A stretch of DNA of 28,586 nucleotides from Ophiosphaerella korrae (Eukaryota > Ascomycota > Dothideomycetes > Pleosporales > Phaeosphaeriaceae). Below the pieces are notes generated by a model, which did no database searches, was not told the origin of the DNA, and saw only the letters and a list, made by a program, of their open reading frames with translations. The stretch lies in NCBI GenBank assembly GCA_028456385.1, contig JALNQF010000460.1:1-28586 (forward strand). The letters are read 5' to 3'. Positions 10,341 through 21,489 of the stretch are shown here, piece by piece (position 1 is the first letter of the stretch; each line of letters opens with the position of its first letter). Both the position numbers and the translations under genes were made by a program.

Positions 10341-10758
10341 GAGTAGAAAGAGTAATAGATAGGGTAGATATAAGTCGTGCTACTAGTTTACACAATAAGA
10401 TAGATTTTAAAGCAAAGGGTAAATAGAGTAAGCTATAAAAAAGGGAGAGGATGTAGCCTAAAAATATATAGCTACTACTACTACTACTTAGGTTATACGA
10501 TCTTACCTTCTACTAACATAATAACGGCGATGCTAGCGCTTAGGAGGGCGCGCAAGGTTAAAGGGACTAGAAATAGGTTCTTGTTTTTACATAGAGACTA
10601 CCTCGTTTTTAAAGAGATTGTCTAAGGGGAGCTTATCTAAAAAAGGTAATCTAAAAGGTACATACGTCTAAACTCTTAGATGCGTTTTAGAGAGGTTTCG
10701 CAGCAAGTTAGTAGCTAAAAACAGCGTTATAAACACCTAAATCTAGTAGCTAAAAAGC
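10341..10758. other. Less mutated spacer upstream of the DUF3435 gene
   Basis: No gene is seen. It holds a CTA microsatellite (five units, 10,472-10,486) and a locally GC-richer patch with CGGCG and GGGCGCGC (about 10,520-10,558). TG and CA are less depleted here than in the neighbouring copia element. It should contain the DUF3435 promoter and, if the gene was a true captain, possibly a Starship edge. No direct repeat or inverted repeat could be identified by eye. Confidence 0.45.
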
Positions 10759-10873
10759 TGTTAGATTATTTAAAGTAGTATACTATCTCCTAAATATAAA
10801 AAGGTATAAAGCTACTTTTATAGTAGATAATACTTTACTTTATACTACTAGTAGTAATACTAATATTAACTAA
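10759..10873 (+). repeat. Candidate 5' LTR (or leader) of the copia element
   Basis: The composition shifts sharply here to very AT-rich, RIP-saturated DNA, and the segment starts TGTTAGATTA, a plausible TG...CA LTR start. No matching 3' copy is visible after 14,575, so the right boundary and even the LTR identity are uncertain. Confidence 0.3.
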
Positions 10874-10879
10874 ATAATA

Positions 10880-13800
10880 AGTTAAAAAACAATAAGTAAA
10901 TAATACTTAGCTTATAAAAGACTTTATAAACTTAGTAATTACTACTATATTAATCTTAATAAAGTACTAGATTAGTAGACTCTAAGTAAGACTCTAAAAG
11001 AGCTTATTAATTATAAATATAAGTACGATATAACCTTATAAAGACTAATAAGAAGATAGTTAAAGTATTAAATAAAGCTTTATATAGAACTATATACTAA
11101 GTTACTTTAGATTACTAAAATCTATAAAGAAGATTAACTAGAAGACTAGTAAATATTAAGTATTAAGAGTACTTTTATTACTAAAACTATAAAGAATACC
11201 TATAATACTTATTCTCTCTAGAATTCTATTATCTTAGACTTTAGTTTAACTTACTATATTATAAACAACCTAACTTGTATATATAACTATTATCTATTAA
11301 GGCTAAATAATTATATATAAGTAAGTAAGTTAAAGATATAAGTAAAAGGATATAGATCTCTTACCCTTATACTAAAAAACTAGTTAATAGAAAATAAACT
11401 AGTTCTATATAATATAGCTATATACCTAGATATTTTTTATAACCTAGTTTCTTTCTAGCTAATCTAGTAGAGAGGAATATAGTAGAATACTTAATCTAAG
11501 CTAATAACTCTAAATAAGCCTAATAAATAAATAATTAGATACTTTACTAAGATCTATAGTTAATAAGTACTTAAGTATTATTTATTATATAATCTTATAT
11601 ACTAAGTAGCGTACTATACCTATAAACTTTAGACTATTAGAGTACTAGTACTACTATAGTATAAGAGACTTAGCTATCTAGGACTAGCTATAATTAAATA
11701 CTTTATCTAGTAAGCTTAAGAAGTACGTATAAAAAAAGTATCTATAGTCTAGTATAATATATATAGTAAAGCTAAAATAAAGTAGTAAATTAGCTATATA
11801 CTAAGAATTAGTTATAAAAGACTAAGAAAAACACTCTTTATTAACTTCTACTTATATAAAGTATAAAGTATTACTAAAGAGAAAAGCTAAATACTTATTA
11901 CTAATAAGTACTTAAAACTATAGTAGGACTTCTACCTTACTAATAACTAGTTAGCTAAATTAATTATTAAAGTACTATTAAACTTAATCTTCTTCTTAAA
12001 AAATTAGTATAGTATCTTAGTTAAAGTAATTAAAACTAATAACAAGATTACAATAGTAAAACTAGAAGTTTAGTACTAGTTAAACTTATAAGGTATTACT
12101 ATTAAACCTTTAGCTCTAGATACTTAAGCCTAGAATAGAAGAGCTAAGCATACTAGAAAAATTAATAAGGAGAAAGTATATACTATATAACTTAACGCAA
12201 ATTTACTATAAGAACTTTAGCCTAAAATTATATAAGCTAGAGTTTACTTATATAATTAAATACTAAGTTACTTAAATAACAAGAAGATACTATATAAAGT
12301 ATTTTTTATAAAAGTAGCTAAGAACTAAGAAATTATAGTATTACTAAGAAAGCTAAGCCTAGCTTACTTAAAAGTATATAGTTATAAAGCCTTTATAATA
12401 ACTAATAATACGTATTATAGTAAATTAAAGCTATAATAACTTAATCTAAAAGCTTAGATTAGTTACTTAGTAAGATACTAGTTATTAAATATCTACTAGA
12501 TCTAGGTACTATCTATAGCTAAGGTAATAAGTATATAAGATATAATCTTTAATAAGTAAATAATCTTTAATAGTAAAATAGAGGATCTAATAGATAATCT
12601 TATATATTAAATACTTAAAGAAATTATAATATATATTAAAATAATTAAACTCCTAGTACTATTATATAAGCTAGAAATAGAGTCTTTCTATAAAGATAAT
12701 ACTAAATTAGATATATCTATAAATAATAACAAAGTAGATCTATATAGCTACTACTATAGAAGGAAGATTATAGACTACTATCTAACTTCTCTACTATCTC
12801 TACTTCTAGTAGCACTACTAGCTAGTTTAATAACTAGAGATTAACTAGAGCTAATAGTATATAATAACTATAGCTTATCTAAAACTATACTATAAGTAGT
12901 AGCTTTTATAGCTAGTACTTAGGTAAGTAACTTTAGAAAGTATTAAAGAAAGCTAGTAGATAAAGCTAAGATAAAAAAGATACTTATAAAAGGACTAAAG
13001 CTTTACTATAATTAACTTCTATTATTACTCTTATACTAAATAAACCTAGATAGCTATCTAATAAGTAAACTATTTAAGAAAGCTAAGTAAGTCTACCTAA
13101 CTAGTTACTACTAGATAAAATTATAGACTAAAGTACTAGCTAAACCTATCTAGTATTTTAGCTAGTAGATACTAGACTATATATAGGTATATATATATAA
13201 GCTTAATAAATATTATTAATTTATTAAATATAAAGCTTAACTTATTATATAAAGAGACTAGTAATAAAACGTTATAGTATAAGAGACTTATACTATAATA
13301 CTAGCTAGCTAATTCTTTTAGATACTTATAGCTATTACTACTAAATATAATCTTAAACTAAAATAGTATAACGTAACTAACGCCTTTATTTATATAGTAA
13401 TAGACTAAGAGATCTATATAAAAATACTAAGGAGATACTAAAAGAAAGGTATAATCCTTAGAGTCTAAAAGGCCCTATATAGTCTCTAGATCTTACCTCT
13501 CCTATAGTAGAGAGAATTTATAGCTATACTTAAAGCTATAAGCTTTTAAATAGTACTATATAAACTATACTATATAGTTAAAAATAGAATTATTATTTTC
13601 TTCTACGTAGATAATATTATTATTGTATATAACAAGTAGAAGACTAAAGAAGTATAGTAAGTAACTAATCTTCTAAAAGAGAAGTATACTATTACTAGAA
13701 GAATAGATTTCTAATAGTTTCTTAGTATTAAAGTAACTTAAGATAGAAAGTAATATATAATTTAACTACTATAGGTAGTATATATTAATAAGATAAGTTA

Positions 13801-14575
13801 GCTTATAGATAAATTATACGTCTATTATAATATACCTATAGCTACTACTAAACTTAAGGCCTATACTAGCTAGGCTATACTATCTAAGATTAATAAATAT
13901 TAACGTAAAATTAGCTTACTTCTATTTATAGCTATAACTACCTAGCTAGATATAGCTTTTATAATATTATAACTAGCTTAATTTCTTATAAACCTAAGTA
14001 CTACTTACTATAAAGCTACTAATTAAGTACTTATATACCTCTCTTATATAAGATTAAAAGTACTCTAGCTAGGTAGTAGTAACTTATTATAAGTTACTAG
14101 TAATACTTCCTTTACTAATAATACTATAGATTAAAAAAGCTTTTAAGGCTATATAATTAAACTCTTTAATAGGCTTATTATATAGAGAGTAAATAAGTAA
14201 GATATAGTTACTACTTCTATAACTAAAGCTAAATTACTAGCCTTATTATAAGTAGCTAAAGAAGCTATATTTATATTAAAACTACTTAATAAACTATACG
14301 TTAAACTCTCTATAAATTACGTTACTATCTAGTGTAATAATACTTAAATAATCTAGCTTATTACTAAAGAACTAGCTAAGCTATAAACTAAGCTTTAGTA
14401 CGTTAATATCTATAATTATTAGCTAAGATAAAAGGTCTCTACTAGCTAAATTAAAGTAGAATATACTCTATTAATAGAGATAATAGTAGATAGCTTTATA
14501 AAAGTCTTACTAATAAATAAATAAGAAAGCTTCTTAAATTAGCTTAGACTAGTAGAAGTAATAGAATACTAAATA
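10880..14575 (+). pseudogene. Ty1/copia retrotransposon polyprotein (protease, integrase, RT, RNase H), RIP-inactivated
   Basis: Copia-type polyprotein with domains in the order that defines the superfamily. The protease block ILDFSLTYYI lies at 11,225-11,260 (family LDSGSTxHI). The GAG-pre-integrase/HHCC region has Y-K-R-L-S-Y-L-G-L (11,658-11,690; WHRRLGHLG) and Y-N-I-Y-S-K-A-K (11,752-11,775; CxxCxxGKxK). The integrase core starts FINFY (about 11,840; first Asp now Asn), with NKYLKL**DFYLTNN near 11,900-11,945. RT shows KALYSL*ILPLLW-like sequence (about 13,470-13,505) and FFYVDNIIIV (13,598-13,627; YVDD with the second Asp now Asn). RNase H and tail show YVNIYNY*L (about 14,400-14,425) and VEYTLLIEIIVDSFIKVLL (14,455-14,515), matching copia HVDIxxHxLR and DxxTKxLP. 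The gag before the protease is short and lacks an evident zinc knuckle. Stops fit RIP. The 3' LTR is missing. Confidence 0.9.
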
Positions 14576-14657
14576 ATATATAAAGTACCTCTTAATAAAA
14601 TCTAAGACTACCTTAATAATCTTATACTTATCTTATAATATCTAGTTTACTAATAAG

Positions 14658-15118
14658 TATAATAGGCTTACTAGGGTTAACTTCCTAGTAGCCTTATAAG
14701 TTGTTAGTAGATTAAGAGATAATAATAAAAGCTCGTGTAGTAATCTATAATAGGCTATAAACAATAGAAGATATTTTACAACTATCTTAGTATTATCGCT
14801 CGTAGTTAATAATTAAATTACTAATACTATCCTAATAATACGCATTCTTTACTAGCTATATAGTAATATAGTCTTAGCAACTTTACTACTTTATATTTAC
14901 TAAGATTGTAAATTTATAAATTTGTTATATAATAGCTTTATAACTTTATATTTACTAAGATTGTAAATTTATAAATTTATTACGTATCCTAATTATAGTT
15001 AGTTACCTAATTAAGCTTATTATCTTATAAGTTATTACTTTACTTACTCTATACTTTATATATAGCTAAGCGTAGACTAATTAGTTCTATCTTAGTTTCT
15101 CTTATTACTACTATAATA
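14658..15118 (-). repeat. 3' LTR of gypsy A
   Basis: Homologous to the segments at 21,269-21,366, 23,530-23,931 and about 24,421-24,851. Read on the minus strand it begins TATTATAG, a RIP form of TGTTACAG (the intact form is seen in LTR D), directly after a polypurine tract. It ends around CCTATTATA. An earlier apparent end at 14,702 (TGTTAGTAG on plus) was extended because 44 more bases are shared with the 5' LTR. Length is about 461 bp. Confidence 0.8.
14884..14988. repeat. Tandem duplication (about 52 bp x2) with inner palindrome inside LTR A
   Basis: Two adjacent copies of a unit containing TTTATATTTACTAAGATTG and then AAATTTATAAATTT lie at about 14,884-14,935 and 14,936-14,988. The core AAATTTATAAATTT is a perfect palindrome. 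LTR B carries the same duplication and LTR D has one unit. Confidence 0.85.
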
Positions 15119-15133
15119 CTATTCCCTCTTCTA
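15119..15133 (-). other. Polypurine tract of gypsy A
   Basis: On the minus strand the purine-rich AGAAGAGGGAATAG abuts the start of the 3' LTR, as required for plus-strand DNA priming in LTR retrotransposons. Element B has the equivalent AGAAAAGGAGATAG. Confidence 0.75.
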
Positions 15134-15779
15134 CGCAGTCCTTTATTTCTCTATACTAAGGCTAAAGTTATTAATCCTATTTCTTTGTTAATCTCTAGTT
15201 CCTTATTACTCCCTATACTATCTTACTCCTAACGTAATAAACTCTTTCTTATAGCTTGTATTATTTATAATAGAGTTAAGATATTTCCTTATTATTATTA
15301 TATAGAGCTAGGTCTTACTTGTCTTATATCTTTAAATAATAGTAAATATTACAACAAGTATATTCTTACTAATATATAGTATAAGTATATTTCTTCTAAG
15401 GTTTTACTTATAGAGTATAAGTATTTAATTTCTATATAGTCTCCTTCTACTAAGTTATATAGGGCGAGCTATTAATAGGGCTTAAGCGCAATTATTATTA
15501 TAGCTTACTATAGCTAAAGCTAAGTATAAGTTAACTCTTTATAAGCTAGTAGAGCTTTATTCCTATATTAAGTATCTTTATAGGATAAAGGCTTATAATA
15601 ACGCTAAGTTGTCTAAATAGTCTTATACCTTAGAAGCTAAGTTAGACTTAGATAATATAGTAGAGGCTACTCTAGCTCTTGTTGTATTAGGCGCTCCTAT
15701 CGCCTCTCTATCTAGTAGTAGTATTACTAGTTTTCTTAATTTACTACTAGGCGTTCTAGGGGGTTTTAACTTTAGAACT

Positions 15780-18700
15780 CTTCTAGTTTCTTAAAGTAAT
15801 TAAGATTATCCTCTAGTTCCTATGTTTCTTCCTATAGTTACCCTTTCTCGTCTATTCCTATCTATTTTACTAAGTAGTAGTTCTTACTATTATAGAACTA
15901 GTATACTAGGATTTCTTTAACTTCCTATTCTTCTTATTCTCTATACGTATCTACTTTATATACTAGTAGTTCTACGTTTTATAGTACTATCTTAAGTAGT
16001 ACTATATAGAAGGTTAGGTATATCCTTATCTTACTTAGTAACTTTAGTTTAAATATAACTAGTATAACTTCTTTCTTAACTTTATATAGTCTTATTTTAA
16101 CGTAATCTAATTTTAAGCTTAGTTATTTACTCTTTACATTTTTCCTAACTAACTATACTTTTTCTCCCTTTCTAAATTAGGGTCCTTCCTTGTATTTTTT
16201 ATTATAGTACTTTACTATCTAATTGTATAAGAACTTTACGTCCTATCTTAATTAATTATATATATCCTTAAGTCTTTTAGTAAAGTTTTTTCTTCTTAGA
16301 GACTAAGATACTTTAGTTCTTAGTATTCTATATACGTTAGGGTTAAATCTATAGTTTATAAAGAAAGGTAATACTCTTATTACTACGTTCTTTATACTAT
16401 TGTATACTAGTTGTACTATAGGTAGTAATTATACCTAGTTGTTCTAGTTATAGTTAAGGTAGTATCTTAAGTACTATTCTACTATCTAATTTATTTATTC
16501 TAATTATCTATCTATCTATAGATAATATACTATTAATATTACGTGTTATATTCCTAATTGTACTATTATTGTTCTCTATAGTTTTAATATAAATCTTATA
16601 TCTCTATCTATAATAATCTTATCTAGTAGTCTATATTAACTAATTATAGTTCCTAGAACCTGATATATAGTAACTTCTATCCTACTTTTTTCCTTATATA
16701 GTCTAAAGTATAAATACTTTATAAGCTTATCTACTATTATTAGGATTCTATTATACTCGACTCTTAATATTAGATCTTTAGACTTAGGTAATTTCGTAAT
16801 AAAGTCTATTATAATAACTCCTTATAGTTATTTTAGTACTTCTACTAGTTATAGTATTCTATATAGTATATATCTATTATACTTATTTCTTTAGTATTCT
16901 ATATAGTCTCGTAGTACTTCTATTACTAGTTATCTTACTTTTAGAATATAATAGTCTTATAGTAGTCTATCTAATATTTTTTTAATTCCTTAGTAACTAT
17001 ATACTAGTAATTTATAGAATTGTTGTATAAATTCTCTTTAAATCTTCTTTAGGATATATATTCTTTTATAAGCTAGTACAAGCCCCTCTTAGATTTCTAG
17101 CTTCTCTATTTCTTTAGATACTTCTTATGTTATTTTCTAAATCTATTTGTCTAGCTCGCTATTCTTTCTTTTAAGTGTTACAGCTATTTTAGGTATATTT
17201 AGGACTAAGTGTCCTTCTCTATTTTATACTAAAACTATACCTATAGTGTTTACTTCTTTTTGTAAATCTAGTCTCTTACTAAAAGCGTCTATAAATTAAT
17301 TGTCCTTCCCTTTTATATATATAATTTCTAGGTTAAATATTAATAAGAACTTGTACTATCTTGTATATTATTAAGATAGTTCTTTATTTATTATAAATCC
17401 TATAAGATTCTTATAGTCTATATAGACTTTTATTTAGTACTTTACTCCTTATAAGTATACTCTTTATTATTTAAATACTTTATAGATTGCTAGTATTTCT
17501 TTATTATAGATTAGGTAGTTAAGTTCTACTATTTTTATTTTCTTAGAGAAGTATTTAACTAAATATTCTTTCTTAGTCTTTAGGTCTTCTTATATTAGTG
17601 CTATTCTATAGACTAAATTAGATACGTCTATTTTTACTATTACTAGTAGGTCTAGGTTATATATTCTAATAACTAGGTTCTCTATAAACTTCTTTTTAAT
17701 CTTATTAAATACTTTATTATATTCCTTTATCTATTTAAATAGTATATCTTTTTTTATAAGTCTTATTATAGGTTCTATATCTTTAGACTATTTTATTATT
17801 AGCTTTCTACAAAAGTTTACTAGTCTATAAAACTATTATACCTCTTTTAGGTTTCTTAGTATTAGCTATTTATTAATTAACTTAATCTTTTCTAGATTAA
17901 TTTTAATTTTTCTTAGTTCTATAATAAATCTAAGGAAGTCTATTTCTTTTATATTTCTTTTATATTTTCTTATTTTAAGAAATAATTTACTTTTAGCTAG
18001 TTTCTTTAGTACCTTGTATACGTATTATACGTGTTCTTCCTCTATTTCTAAGAATATAAAGATATTGTCTAAGTATATAAATATAAATACGTCTAAGTAC
18101 TCTCTTAGTACTATATTAATTCTTTCCTAGAAGGCTGCTAGTGCGTTTGTTAAGCTAAAGAGTATAACTAGATATTTATATAGTCTATATTGTATTCTAA
18201 ACACTATCTTCTATTTATTACCTTTCTTAATTCTAATCTAGTAGTAGGCGTTCTAGATATCTAGTTTTATAAAGATTCTTGCTTTTTATAGCTTATCTTA
18301 TATTACGTCTATTTATAGTAAAAGGTATTAGTTCTTATTTATAATTACGTTAGTTTTTCTAAAGTCTACGTAGAGCCTTTTATTACTTATTCTTTTTTTA
18401 TCTATAAATATAAGTCTATATACTACTAAGGACTTAGATTCTTATATCTATTTCTTTTTTAGTACGTTTTTAATAAACGCTTATTTAATCTTAGATTCTT
18501 CTTCTATTTTTCTATAGACTAGGCTCTATCTTACGTCTTTATCTTCTTTTAGGTTTATCGCTAAATCTTATAGCTAATATTCTAGAAGGTATTCTTTAGG
18601 TTCTATAAGCTGTTTTTCCTATTTCTTATATTCTTTAGGGAATTCTCCTTTATAGGTGCTTATATTAGCCTTTAGCGTATCTATTCTATAGTAGCTAATT

Positions 18701-19900
18701 TTTCCTATTCTTTAATTAATATATAGGTTAGTTATCTACAACTATAGTATTTCTAATATTATATCTTATTTATTATTAATTGTTGTTATATTTATAATTA
18801 TATTCTTAATCTTTATCTCTTCTAGTTCTAGTGTAGAGAGAACTGTCTTAAACCTAATAGGTTCCTAGAATAGTTTTCCTTTAATTATACTTAGTTGTTA
18901 AAGGTATTTCTTTATTATATACTTTATTCCTTAACTTTCTATAAACTTCTTTAATATAAAGTTTTTTATAGCTCTACTATTAATTATTAATTATACTTTC
19001 TTTTCTTAGTAAGTACCTATTTTTATAATATATAGGCCTCCTATACCTTCTAGCTATTCTTACTAAGGTAATTTTATAAATTATCTATCTTTCTAGAGCT
19101 ATAGCCTTACTTTAAGTTTATATTCTTTGTATTTTAGATATTTATTATATATATATTTGTACTATAGTCTTCTTTAGACGCATTTCTTAGATAGTTTTAG
19201 ACTAGGTCTTACTACTACGTATCTATCTTCTAGTATTATTTCTTATCCTTAGATATTTTTTACTAGAATTACTCTCGTATAATTATAGCCTCTTTTTCTT
19301 ATAGGCTATACGCTATTATTTACCTTAGGGTTTCTATATATAATACAATTCTTGTTTAGGTATAATATTTATAATACTTTAAAATATACTAGATATTTTA
19401 GGTCTATTATTTTATTATCCCTTTCCTAGTATCTATCTTTTCTAGGTATATCTATTATTAGGATATAGTATACTACTAGTACTCTTAGTATATAGGCTTT
19501 ATTAATCTATTACGTCTTTTATGTAAAGAACTACTATTCTCTTTAAGTAGGTATTCTTCTTACTATAACTATATATTATTTTATCTATTCCTAAAATAGT
19601 ATAAACTTTATTTCTTTAAGATTACGTTCTTTTTAGTCTTTATATACTTCTTCTATACTTATAACTATTAAGTATATTTAAATAAATTTCTATTCTTTAT
19701 TTTATTCTTCTATAGCTATAGTTATATAGCTATTATAGCTATATATATCTAGCTAGGTATACTTTATACTTTTTATACTAGCTTATCTCTTACTTCTTTA
19801 TAGTCTTTTAGAAGAAGCTATAGTAGTCTCTTTATCTAGTACTAGTTCTTTAGCCTAGATTAATAGAATCTAGGTTTCTTCTCTTTCTAAGTCTTCTATT
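15780..19900 (-). pseudogene. Gypsy A pol: protease, RT, RNase H, integrase, chromodomain
   Basis: Motifs read on the minus strand, from high to low coordinates. The protease block N-S-R-A-I-K-N-F is at 18,958-18,981 (family DSGATxNF, with Asp to Asn and Gly to Arg). The RT core IYLDNIF is at 18,061-18,078 (YLDD, second Asp now Asn). RNase H start IYNKEILAI and IDYKNL (TDHKNL) lie at about 17,395-17,500. In the integrase, the zinc-binding half with QGIKKILDRL is near 16,975-17,010. The catalytic blocks are IIIDFITKLPKS (16,781-16,816), IIIDRDIRF (16,591-16,617) and D-R-stop-L-E-stop-I-N (16,490-16,520; DGQTERIN with a preserved Glu). The chromodomain-like EVKEIL and YYLVK lie at 15,865-15,960 (YLVKW core). 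The frame is intact except for RIP-type stops in the parts read. The split between gag and pol was not resolved. Confidence 0.9.
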
Positions 19901-21265
19901 AGTAGGTCTATTACGTACGCTATTTCTTCTAGCTACGCTTTTATTCTTTCCTTTATTACTACTACTTTATTTCTCTATTATAGGAAATATCCTACTTCCT
20001 ACTTACTAGAAAAGTATATATAGTAGTCGTCTTTATAATAAAAAGTCTAATAGAGTATTATATATTATATTTCTTTACTTTTAGCTACTTTCTCTTATAG
20101 TTTAGCCTATACTTATAGTATTTCTTTCTTCTTTTTAGTTGTCTTTAACTATACTTTCTTATCTTTCTTATAGTCTTTACTTCTATAGTCTTTTACAAAG
20201 TATTCTAGCTTTCTATATTTATAATATACTATATCCTTTTTCTTCTATAATTAGTAGTCTTTCGCGTAGTAGCCTTTCTTACTATAGTTAAAACACGTAA
20301 AGTCTTTATTTTTCCTCTTTTTTCTATCCTTATTAGCGTTAAGGATTATAGGGTCTCTAGTATCCTAGTTTCTAAGTTAGCTACTATACTTGTTCTTCTT
20401 CTATTCTTAAAGATTATTGTTAATTTAGATTACTTATTACTTTAGAGCTTCTAGTATCCTAGGTTTCTCTATATATATTATTTTATATTAGATTTTCTCG
20501 TTTAATCCTTGTTTAAATTATAATATTAGGGCTAATTTATTCTATTCTATATTCTATAATAGTTATTTAAACTATAATATATACTTAGGTATACTCTTTT
20601 ATTATATAAGTCTTTTAAGCTTCTCTTCTACTTATTAGGTAATATCTATATCCCTAAATACTACTCTTATTTGTTTAGTAAAGTATTTGTAACTTCTAAA
20701 GATAGCTTTAGTTTCGACCTTCTAGGTTATTAGTATATATATTGTATAGTCTATCTAGTAAGGTTTAAACTATCTTATTATATCCTCTTTAAAGTATATT
20801 CTAATATATATTACTTTCTTTTCTTCTATATTAAAGTATAGCGCTTATATATCTATCTAAAGTTATACTAAAGCTATAAAAGGTCTTAGTTTCTCCTTTA
20901 TTCTATTAAACTTCTTAAGTACTAGTATCTTTAGTAGTTTCTTTGTTGCACTTATTTCTAGGCATTACGTAATTAGTTCTATCTAGTTTTGTCCTTTAAT
21001 AATAGCTTTAATTTAGGCCTTGTTCTACTTTGTATATTCCTAGAGTTTCTTGTTTTAAGTTTCTAAGGTATTAATTACTATTTTTATATCTTCTTTTTTA
21101 GAAATTAGGTTATTTATATATTCTCTAACTACTTTCTATATAGTATTATCTAACTTATAGCTACTTATAAGTACTTTAGCTACTTATTTAGTTAAACTTT
21201 CTACTATTATATTAGCTAGACTATACGCTACTTACGCTTTACTTCTCGTAATAACTAAATTAGTA
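19901..21265 (-). pseudogene. Gypsy A gag with CCHC zinc knuckle
   Basis: Structural gag protein of the chromovirus. Read from 21,265 downward it gives a leader helix region (ISKKED, VINTLET near 21,060-21,110). The retrotransposon-gag core follows, with ITLDRYISA, VIYIRIYFKEDII and VFRDIDIT at about 20,650-20,870; the last corresponds to the family's F(G)D pattern before a helical stretch. The knuckle is at 20,253-20,295, C-F-N-Y-S-K-K-G-Y-Y-A-K-D-Y, the RIP form of CX2CX4HX4C with two Cys and the His now Tyr and Gly now Ser. The gag starts almost at the LTR edge (21,269), so the leader is very short or the start lies a little downstream. Confidence 0.82.
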
Positions 21266-21268
21266 AGG

Positions 21269-21366
21269 TATAATAGGCTCGCTAGAGTTAACTTCCTAGT
21301 AGCTTTATAAGTTACTAGTAGATTAAGAGATAATAATAAAAGCTTGTGTAGTAATCTATAATAGGC
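21269..21366 (-). repeat. 5' LTR remnant of gypsy A (98 bp)
   Basis: Nearly identical to the first 98 bp (plus-strand reading) of the 3' LTR at 14,658 onward. Homology stops at 21,366, immediately before TA (21,367-21,368) and the left inverted repeat of the pogo element. The missing part is not found on the far side of the transposon. Confidence 0.85.
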
Positions 21367-21368
21367 TA

Positions 21369-21405
21369 ACGTAAGTAGTAAGTAAACTACTTAGATAAGT
21401 AAAAC
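21369..21405 (+). repeat. Left terminal inverted repeat of the pogo element
   Basis: It starts ACGTAAGTAGTAAG and ends AAGTAAAAC. It pairs over its whole length with the right end without gaps, and all mismatches are transitions. Confidence 0.9.
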
Positions 21406-21489
21406 ACTTACCTTATACACTATTACAACTTTGTACTTAAATAACTTAACACTATAATAAGCTATTATAGTACAAAGTAGCTTAAATTA

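Larger units (their letters stand above)
14658..21366 (-). mobile_element. Ty3/gypsy chromovirus A, nearly complete, RIP-inactivated
   Basis: Element of about 6.7 kb read on the minus strand: 5' LTR remnant (21,269-21,366), gag, protease, RT, RNase H, integrase, chromodomain, polypurine tract (15,119-15,133) and full 3' LTR (14,658-15,118). The domain order (integrase after RNase H) defines Ty3/gypsy, and the chromodomain after integrase defines chromoviruses. Element B (24,421-28,244) is a second copy of the same family. The 5' LTR stops exactly at the TA that borders the pogo element. Confidence 0.88.

Noticed and set aside
10472..10486. CTA repeat as a regulatory element
   Set aside because: Five perfect trinucleotide units in TA-rich DNA are an ordinary microsatellite.
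14658..14701. PBS-like leader outside the 3' LTR of gypsy A, suggesting a tandem or circular-form integration
   Set aside because: The same 44 bp lies at the inner side of the 5' LTR, and next to LTRs D and (diverged) B. The simpler reading is that the LTR is 44 bp longer than its TGTTAG start suggests.
14884..14988. CRISPR-like array or tRNA-like structure in the LTR
   Set aside because: There are only two tandem units without spacers, located inside an LTR and shared with other LTR copies. No cloverleaf was seen.
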